Shown here piece after piece: positions 56,949-64,000 of a stretch of DNA of 64,000 nucleotides. The DNA comes from Zopfochytrium polystomum (taxonomy: Eukaryota > Chytridiomycota > Chytridiomycetes > Chytridiales > Chytridiaceae). The notes beneath the pieces were generated by a model, which was given only the letters and a program-made list of their open reading frames with translations, was not told where the DNA came from and did not search any database. The first letter of the stretch is position 1. The number at the start of each line of letters is the position of its first letter. The stretch is from NCBI GenBank assembly GCA_025765615.1, contig JAIVFJ010000029.1, forward strand, positions 62,001 through 126,000. The letters are read 5' to 3'. The translations under genes and the position numbers were made by a program.

Positions 56949-58004
56949 ATGTCCGCCGCACCCGCCGTCGAGTCCATCGCCGTCGACAAGAAGGTTCCAA
57001 GCATGAAAGCGGCCACACCTGCGACGACGAACATGGCGACAGCCACGACCCAGACGAGTAAGAAGAAGCGGAAGGCTGCCGCCGGCTCCACCGGCTCTGC
57101 GAAAAAGCGAAAGACCGTCCCCAAGGTCAACTGCACCGTCCCAGCTGGGGTCAACAACACCAACTACGCCGGCACCACCGTCTTCATCGCCAACTTCCCG
57201 CTCTCGTCCAGCGAATCCGCGATCGCGGAGGCGCTCGCCGAGTGCGGCAAAGTCGTCAAGGTCCGTCTCCCCGTCAAGCGGGGCCCCAAAAAAGTCAAGA
57301 AGGGCTTCGGATACGTGACCTTTGCCACGGAGAAGGCGGCCCAGGCCGCCGCGGCCCTTGGCTCAGTGACAATCGGCGACCGAAAAGTCGAGATCGGGCC
57401 CTTCGAAAAGCGGCCTACCCATCGCTCCGCGGAGCCCCCCGTGTCGGCCCCCACGGACACGCTCTTTGTCGCAAACCTCCCCTACACCGCCACCGTCCGG
57501 TCCCTCACCCAGTTTTTTGGCGCGCACGCCGCCGTCACGTCCGTCAGCCGCGACAAAAAATTCAACAGGCGCCGACCCAACGGCACCGCGCACGTGCGGT
57601 TCGCGTCCGTCGACGAGGCAAAGTGGGCGTTGGAGACGGTGAACGGAGAGGAGTTTGAGGGCCGCGCGGTCCGGCTGGAGTACGCTGCTTCGAAACCCCC
57701 CCACGGCACCCCCCGCGGCCCCCCCCGCCGCGGCCCCGCGCCCGTCGTGCCCGACGTCCCCGAGTTTACACCGAGCGATGCGGTCTTTATCGCAAAGCTT
57801 CCTGACACTGCGACGGAGAAGGCGCTCGCCGAGTTTTGTGGACGGCACGGCAAGGTGAGGTCTGCTTTTGTTCCCGTCGATCGCGATAGCGGGCGGCCGA
57901 CGGGGGTTGCGCGGGTGAAATTCGCTTCTGCCGCCGAAGCCAAGAAGGCCCTCGCCGCCTTGCGAGGGGCCAAGTTTCAGGGTCGCACGATTGAGGTTTA
58001 TTAG
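56949..58004 (+). CDS. three-RRM nucleolar-type protein, paralogue of the nucleolin-like gene
   Basis: The ATG at 56949 gives 351 residues, one exon. The N-terminus is Lys-rich (KKKRKAAAG, AKKRK: nuclear/nucleolar signals). RRM1 (about 76-152) has VFIANF and KGFGYVTF, closest to RRM1 of the upstream gene. RRM2 (about 173-248) has LFVANL and a degenerate RNP1 (GTAHVRF). RRM3 (about 276-351) has VFIAKL and TGVARVKF. It lacks the acidic tracts and the RGG tail. Degenerate RNP1 in RRM2/3 suggests they bind protein or non-canonical RNA. Head-to-tail placement (325 bp apart) indicates tandem duplication followed by divergence. Confidence 0.88.
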   Translation: MSAAPAVESIAVDKKVPSMKAATPATTNMATATTQTSKKKRKAAAGSTGSAKKRKTVPKVNCTVPAGVNNTNYAGTTVFIANFPLSSSESAIAEALAECGKVVKVRLPVKRGPKKVKKGFGYVTFATEKAAQAAAALGSVTIGDRKVEIGPFEKRPTHRSAEPPVSAPTDTLFVANLPYTATVRSLTQFFGAHAAVTSVSRDKKFNRRRPNGTAHVRFASVDEAKWALETVNGEEFEGRAVRLEYAASKPPHGTPRGPPRRGPAPVVPDVPEFTPSDAVFIAKLPDTATEKALAEFCGRHGKVRSAFVPVDRDSGRPTGVARVKFASAAEAKKALAALRGAKFQGRTIEVY

Positions 58005-58033
58005 CTCTCTTTAGTGCAGGGCGTTAGAGGGAC

Positions 58034-58711
58034 TTGAATTTGTTTGGTAAGGGGACGATGTTTATACCCACCGCAGAGCAAAGCACAATAAATGAAACGA
58101 GAAACCGCAGACGCGGCGGACAATTCTTCTTCTTCAGTCTTTCGCAAATCACGATCATTCGCTCCATGTCTCGGGTGTACAACACCAGCGCGTCGAGCGC
58201 GATTGTCGCAAAAATGCTGATCCGGTGCGTTTTATACGCTCTGCTGTCTGTTGCGATTGTCATGTTTGCCAGTATGTGAATGACTTCTGCAGTTGATCTC
58301 GTCCAACTGACGCAATTGAACATAAAAACTAGGCTCTGTCGTCAATTGGTCAAAGTACGGTATGTATGCCGAAGCCATGGAGCTGCAAAATTACTCATTG
58401 TCCAAACTTGCATTTTCCTGTTCATCCTGAATTTGCTTCCGGCTTCTCTTGGGAATCGAAAGCTCCGTAAGTCTTAAGCGTTCCTGTTGCTTTTTCGGCC
58501 TCAATCCCTCAACCCTTCTCGCCTTGCCAATCTCAAATCTAACAAGTTCTCCATATTTGGTAACCCATCAAGATACGGATCCCACGTTGCGGCCAACCTC
58601 TTCATCGTGATGCTTCTGTCCGACGCCGGCATGGTTCGCGACATTGTGGATCATTTCAAGAACAGCAGTCAGACAAGCAGCCAATTTACCAGAAAGTCGG
58701 TTGCAGCGTGA
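58034..58711 (+). CDS. fragments of a multi-pass membrane protein, relative of the 52.3-53.9 kb locus
   Basis: Coding-like blocks: FFFFSLSQITIIRSMSRVYN and AIVAKMLIRCVLYALLSVAI (to 58279), AAKLLIVQTCIFLFILNLLP (about 58383), then SRYGSHVAANLFIVMLL ahead of the stop at 58709-58711. A GT..AG intron at about 58276-58330 would join the first two regions. Hydrophobic helices alternate with SKYG/SRYG-type loops, so it may contain an internal repeat. No start was fixed and the family is not recognised. Confidence 0.35.
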
Positions 58712-59039
58712 ATTCAAGGGGTTTGTCCAAGTCTTGAGGAGGTCAAACTCATTGCAAGCGATTCGTATCGCTTTTTCTCTTCGAGTAATTCTTCAAGACT
58801 GAGGACCAGCTGTTTTTGATTTCGAGGGAAAGGAAGTGAAAATGGCGACTGAAGAACATTACATGAAAATTCAATAACAGTTCCAATGGGCCAACGAGTA
58901 ATACAACCCTCCGGCGGACCAACTCGATGATCACAATCGTCATTCCAACACGGTTCGTCCGTAGCACGGCAACACTCCCTACCACGCTTGTTTTAAGCTG
59001 ACTTCTGGCAGATGCGCATTGTCAACCCCCAACAACGGC
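58712..59039. other. intergenic, no gene recognised
   Basis: Short AT-richer stretch before the KDZ-type element; its left boundary could lie here but no terminal repeat was seen. Confidence 0.4.
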
Positions 59040-62000
59040 TGAAGCTCCAAGAAAAAGAGTTAGTAAGATGGAGAAAGGCCAAGACAACCTGGGTGAGACT
59101 TCATAAACTCACAGTATCTGCCAGAACGCTTCATGATCGAAATTGTAGACTTGCTTGAGGTGGATTCCATTCTTTTCACCCTCGACCGACGATCAGAGAG
59201 TAAAGGTGTCCGCGTGTCAACCAGAGGTATTGAAGTGAAACGAGCCTTTTGTGAACATACACTGAAGCAGGGCCAGTTGCAGCGCCTGTACATGAGCAGT
59301 GCAAAAAAAGCCCATCATTTCGGGAATGACTTCCTCACTGCATATCAAAGCGTCAACCAATCAGATGCTGACAAGCCCGAGGACAGGCGCGAAGATGGCA
59401 CTAGCTTCACAAAAGGCGGAAAGCCAAAGCCCAACGTAGACAAATGGTAAACCTAACAAATCACAAAAATAGGTATTCTCCAAGAACTTTCACAGGAGAA
59501 CAGGAGTGAAAGATATGGTCCTTGGAAAAATTAACATGGAACGAGCTCGTGCAGATCTTTCAGCTTTGATGACTTATCCAGCGAAAGGGTTGTTGGATGG
59601 TTCCGCTTGTATCCACTTTTCTGGGGTCCCAAACGGTATGAATATGGCGAAATGGGTGCAGTGGACGAAGCTTGAGTTGGACGAATTAAATGCTGCAATT
59701 CGAAGCGGAAACTTCTGCGTGACGCTTGGCTAGTACTTGCCACTTTTGCAACAACACCTTGACGCAAATGTTGAAAGGTAACAACAATCAAATGGATCTT
59801 TGGGAAGCGCTCTGCGTTGGCTATGTTGGGCTGTTGGCTGGTTTTCTCAAGAAGGGTCGTGTTGAATCTTGACATGGAAATAAATCAACAATGTGCCCCC
59901 AACAGAGGAGACAGAGGAAGCGAAAGGAGCGGACGTCAGATCAGCAGCCCACTGCCGCTGTCATCAGCATGCCCACCCATGATCTACATACTTTCTTACC
60001 TGTACATCTCAACGGTGCTTTCAGCCAGGAGGAAACTGGTATGAAGCGCCTGGTGCAGGGAAAAGAGCTTCGTGATTTCTTCAAAGGGCAAAGGAAACCA
60101 CGCAAGCCTCCATCACTGATGAAAACATCGACCAGAAGTCCTCAACACTGATGGCTGAATTTGCGAAACCTGCTGAAACATCACGAAAGAGAAGCATGCA
60201 AATAGTGAGGAGTTGGTGCCTCGTATTGCTTCAGATCAGATCTACGATGCTACGCAAGAGCCCGAACGAGCACCTACAACTGATGATTGTGTCACGGTGC
60301 TCAATGAACGGACGCCAGATCAGCACCTCAAACTGAATCTGCACGTAAGCTCCTCACAACATGAACTAAACTTCTAACAAAGCGCACGACTTGAGAAGAG
60401 AGCTTTAGCGGTGTAGAGTTTATCACTGGGTCCATGCCTGAGATGTCTCACCCTCCTTGAAAAAGCAGAACGCATCGGGAGAGGGTCAGCACCCGAAACG
60501 CATCGTTTCACCACGAAATCTTCGCTCTCTTGCATGAGTATATTGTGTGGAAATTCAGTGACGAGGTCCACGCAAGTATGTGCGCTTTCACAGGCTGTGG
60601 AGCCCCAGCTACTCTCCAGTGCGGAACATGTAAAGCCTTTTCTACCATGAGCGTCTTCTGTGGTGAACACGCTCTTCAACATCACGAAGCTAGCCTGAGC
60701 CATTCCATATCCAATGCTTTTCCGATGCCAAAGCAAGTGTCATGCTGCGCTAATATTACCTCGTCGAGAGGTGTTATAGTGCGTTTGTTTGGGTACAAAT
60801 CCTCTGAGGGTGTTATACTCGAACCATGTCCTACTCACAAACCAGCAGTATCGCTTTGTAAGCTCGGTTTCATAATGGGAATTTGTACCCACTAGCAGTG
60901 TAGCGGGGTGACTGCGTACAATGACTATGAAGAACGGGAGATGGTTTAGGGTAGAGGGGTATTCATTCAATGAGGTTCTGCTTCTCTACTGCTTCCCTCT
61001 CACACCCTACTGTCTTTTATACTGCCCAGGAGGAAAGACACTTCCCCAAATTTGGAGGATGCTTGGGCCACTTTGCACTTTACCAAGTGCAAGTGCTGCA
61101 GACAAATCCTCCCAAAATTCTGTCTGCCTCTTTCACTGCCCCAGGTAGGTCAGGCTCTCTGAATGCAGGACAAACTCATTGCAATGCCTAGGCCTCGCCT
61201 TTTCGTTCGATAATCTCAAGAGTGTTGCGGCACTCAAAGCGGAAAATGTCAGTTTACAGGCCATTTATGATACTCTAGTCGTAAATGAAGCGGGGAGTCC
61301 AAATGCCAGAAGCCCTGATGTGTACTGACCGTTTTCAGCGACTTGCAACGAGTTCATTCATCTCACAAGCCACGGTTGGGTCACTCCTGATATTTATGAG
61401 AAATGAGGAGCTGGACGGTTCAAGTGTCCATGTCTTGGAGTGTATCGCGGATCGTGGAATGATGAGGCCAATGTGGATTGGTCAACCTTTGGTCCTGTTG
61501 TTTTGGTACGTCATTTTGAACATGATATATCATATGTTACTGACAACTTCTCAAGGCTGGTGCCCAGCAAGCCATATGAAGGCAGGGAAAACAACCAGCC
61601 AACAGTACAGCTTGCCCATAACAGGAGCAGAGTATTTTCAAAAACTTTCATCTGCTCTATTGAGCATGAATGACAATGACACAATCTGCAGAACGAAGTT
61701 TTTTGCAGGAGAAACTCGAACGGATTTGACAAGAAAAATGATATTAACGGAATCTTTGCGACAGCTTGCAGTCATGTGATTGTAAATGCCGTTTTTGGTA
61801 CGTTCTACTGCCGACAGCGCCTTGTTTAGTTATTGATGCGAAGTAGATGTTGATCACGGAGAAGGGTTCAAGTACATGGACAGCACAATGGACTACCTGT
61901 ATAATAACTACAACATCCACAGGAGCGAAGTTATACTGTCATACGACGTTAATTGCCGCTATCTTGCACACGTGAAGGTTCGTTCAAGCTTGTCATTAGT

Positions 62001-64000
62001 GTTCACCAACACCTTTTCAGAAACATTATCGAACAGAATCCATCATTTCTATGCTCCCAGTTCTTCAATGGAGCAGGCTGCCAATCTCAATTTGCGCAGT
62101 ACTTCATTATGGGAGTTGGTTCCATGGACAGGGAGTAGATTGAGCGTGTCTGGAGTTCCTTAACAAAGTGCATTGGGCGAACACAGCGAGCAACTCATGG
62201 GAGCCGCCAGCTTCAGATTGCTACCACATTCGAAGTCGATGAATTGAAGAAAGTGAATCAGTTCGTTAAGCTCGTTACTCAAAGAGCAGATAAGGCGGTT
62301 GCTGGTTCGTCTCGAAGGAACAGACATTGAACTGACTCAAGCCATTCTCAGTTGAGCAGGTATCCCCTCATTGAGAGACAAACTACCCAGTGAGTGGGCA
62401 CCTCGCGATCATAAAGGCGTCATTGAAAGCAACGTTGCGCACCAGTGTGCTGAGTTGCAAAAGCGATTCCAGAAAAATCTGTTGGAATGAAGGACGAAAA
62501 GTGTCTCTCATTAAGTCTTGCAAAGCAGCGGCAGCAAACATCAAAAAGGTTGAGGCAAAACTCGGAAGGGTGCTAGATACGATTATATTACCATTTTTCC
62601 AAACTAACATTTGAAACAAGGTACTGGAGGAACAACACAAGCTTCCATTCTCAAAAAGGGTTGAAGAAGGAGATGTCGAGTTTGCAGAGGCTTGTTTCCT
62701 TGTACAACACTATATCTGAGTCCACCAAAGAAGCCAACAACATACCTTTGGAGGACGCGAACTTTGAGGATCACGAAGAAAGTAGTGATGACGAAGATGA
62801 ACTAGACACAGGCACGGCCAATCAGAGCGTTACCAATGGCGCCAGTGCGAGCGAAATCGACCTAGGCCAAGAACTAGGTGCAACATGTGATTCGTCGTTG
62901 CCGTTACGGTTGGAGTTGAAGGATGTTTTCACATGAGTTAGAAGTTCACCACAGTCTGCCGATTATAAAGAAACCTATTGGAGGCATATGGAAGATATCT
63001 TTTTCGCTGACTTGGGCCTGCGGAAGTATTGTTCATACTTCTCCCATCGAAGGCAGCATTTTTGGCCTGTGCTGAAGTCTCTTCCCCAAGAAGCTGAAGG
63101 TGGATCAGCTTACTTAAACTTGGTATCACGAATTGCATCGAGAGAGGAGATGCATTTGGAAAGCGCAACAGGCGCATTTGACGTGTACAGAACTGACGAA
63201 GTTGTTGAAGGAATCAGGCAGGTTGGGAGAGCATTTCAGGGCGGTGCGCAGAGAGGTATGAATCTCAGGTGAAAGTTTCTGTATTGGGTTCAGCCAAACA
63301 ATCATAACAACGACCCAGCACGAATAAAGAAAGGAGCATGTATGTGTTCTGTTGCAGAGGCAGTAAGGGCAGATTGCGAGCGGTTTGCGAACGCCAAGAA
63401 AGTAGCAGCAGGCTTAATTCAGCAGCACAAAAAGACTCTTCAGTCCGTTACATCAATCATATTGTCTGGCAAGGATTGTCTGAAAATGAATGACAGTGGC
63501 TCTGCAGAGATGAGGAAATGGATTCAAGTTAGTGAGCACGCTGCAGCAGTTGGCCAAAGAATGGAGTATGAAAAGCTTCGCAGAACCAGCTTTGCTTCTG
63601 TTGTGGAAGGGTTATGTCAAATGGAAGGACTTGAAGACATTTGTAACAAGCTTGCCAATGATTGCACACTGCGAGACCGTCTATGGCACCTCACAGACTA
63701 TAAAATACTTAAACTGCAACTTCTGCAGTCAGGAAGTAGGGCAAACCTATCAAAGGAGCTTTTTCTGCTCAAAGACATGAATGACTTTCTTGATGTGGAG
63801 GCGACGAGCCTTGAAGTGAAACACTTTCCTGGACAGGACATTCGGAAAGCCCTTCACATTCCACCAAAGAACCGGCATGATCCATCTGGAAAGCACTTGC
63901 TGACCTTTTTTGAGGACCCAGCTCACCTAAAGTGCAAACGACTGGTCCGAAACTTTCTCAAGCTCAAAGAATTTGCAGATCTCAGCCCCAGTGAAGCGTG
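59040..64000 (+). mobile_element. KDZ (Kyakuja-Dileera-Zisupton)-type transposon, decayed, continues past the window
   Basis: The strand and order of coding blocks are consistent over 5 kb. A Cys-rich domain at about 60575-60700 (CAFTGCGAPATLQCGTC, CGEHALQHHEA) resembles the CxC domains that accompany KDZ transposases. A catalytic-like block occurs at about 61850-61980 (GEGFKYMDSTMDYLYNNYNI, LSYDVNCRYLAHVK), then FNGAGCQSQFAQYFIMGVGS followed by an in-frame TAG (62138) and IERVWSSL. Late blocks: WAPRDHKGVIESNV, SSDDEDELDTG, KYCSYFSHRRQHFWPVLKSL. Many frame changes; some are GT..AG introns (for example 63271-63358), others true stops. No right end in the window. Confidence 0.75.
63359..64000 (+). 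CDS. 3' part of KDZ transposase, open to the window edge
   Basis: After the acceptor near 63358 a single frame is open to the last base: AVRADCERFANAKKVAAGL, LSGKDCLKMNDSG, EHAAAVGQRMEYEKLRR, DICNKLANDCTLRDRL, IPPKNRHDPSGKHLL, FEDPAHLKCKRLVRNFLKLK. More than 200 codons without a stop, and helix-rich sequence, suggest this end of the transposase is little damaged. Confidence 0.6.

Overview
The window reads as nuclear DNA of a flagellated (zoosporic) fungus, most likely a chytrid. Genes are GC-rich and split by very short GT..AG introns (about 42-230 bp, mostly 50-80). Several products have fungal counterparts: a Cut8/Sts1 proteasome tether, an OCH1-like mannosyltransferase, a gar2/nucleolin-type protein and NLP-type proteins. 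Two adjacent genes, IQUB and MFI/C11orf65, belong to the axoneme/cilium repertoire that Dikarya have lost. A KDZ transposon fills the right end. The species call is inference; no rRNA or tRNA was found.

Layout. 1-6 kb: 3' end of a gene with an embedded ubiquitin-like domain, then a SANT-domain protein (minus). 7-11 kb: poorly resolved fragments (kinase glycine loop, leucine-rich ORF, PH-like membrane protein). 11.8-13.1: Cut8. 14.2-16.8: OCH1-like gene and its decayed tandem copy. 17.27-21.7: a complete hAT element with perfect target-site duplication, into whose transposase a solo LTR has inserted. 22.3-24.8: two tandem NLP genes. 25.1-28.7: tail-to-tail carboxylesterase pair, one dead. 29.5-32.9: divergent cytochrome c peroxidase and ER J-protein genes. 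33.2-35.8: tandem seven-helix membrane proteins. 36.0-41.7: divergent IQUB and MFI. 41.7-42.9: SET-domain gene. 43.8-44.8: internally deleted hAT relative carrying a foreign GC-rich insert. 46.4-51.7: tandem protein kinases. 52.3-53.9 and 58.0-58.7: related, degraded membrane-protein loci. 55.1-58.0: two RRM nucleolar-type genes. 59-64: decayed KDZ transposase running off the end.

The strongest themes are local gene duplication (six adjacent paralogue pairs in 64 kb, two with one dead member), nested transposition whose history can be read from intact target-site duplications, and a head-to-head pair of flagellar genes only 39 bp apart. I did not find a clearly novel multi-gene system. The most unusual objects are the hAT derivative with its captured fragment, the NLPs with a six-cysteine N-terminal region, and the IQUB gene with an in-frame stop inside an otherwise perfectly phased nine-exon model.
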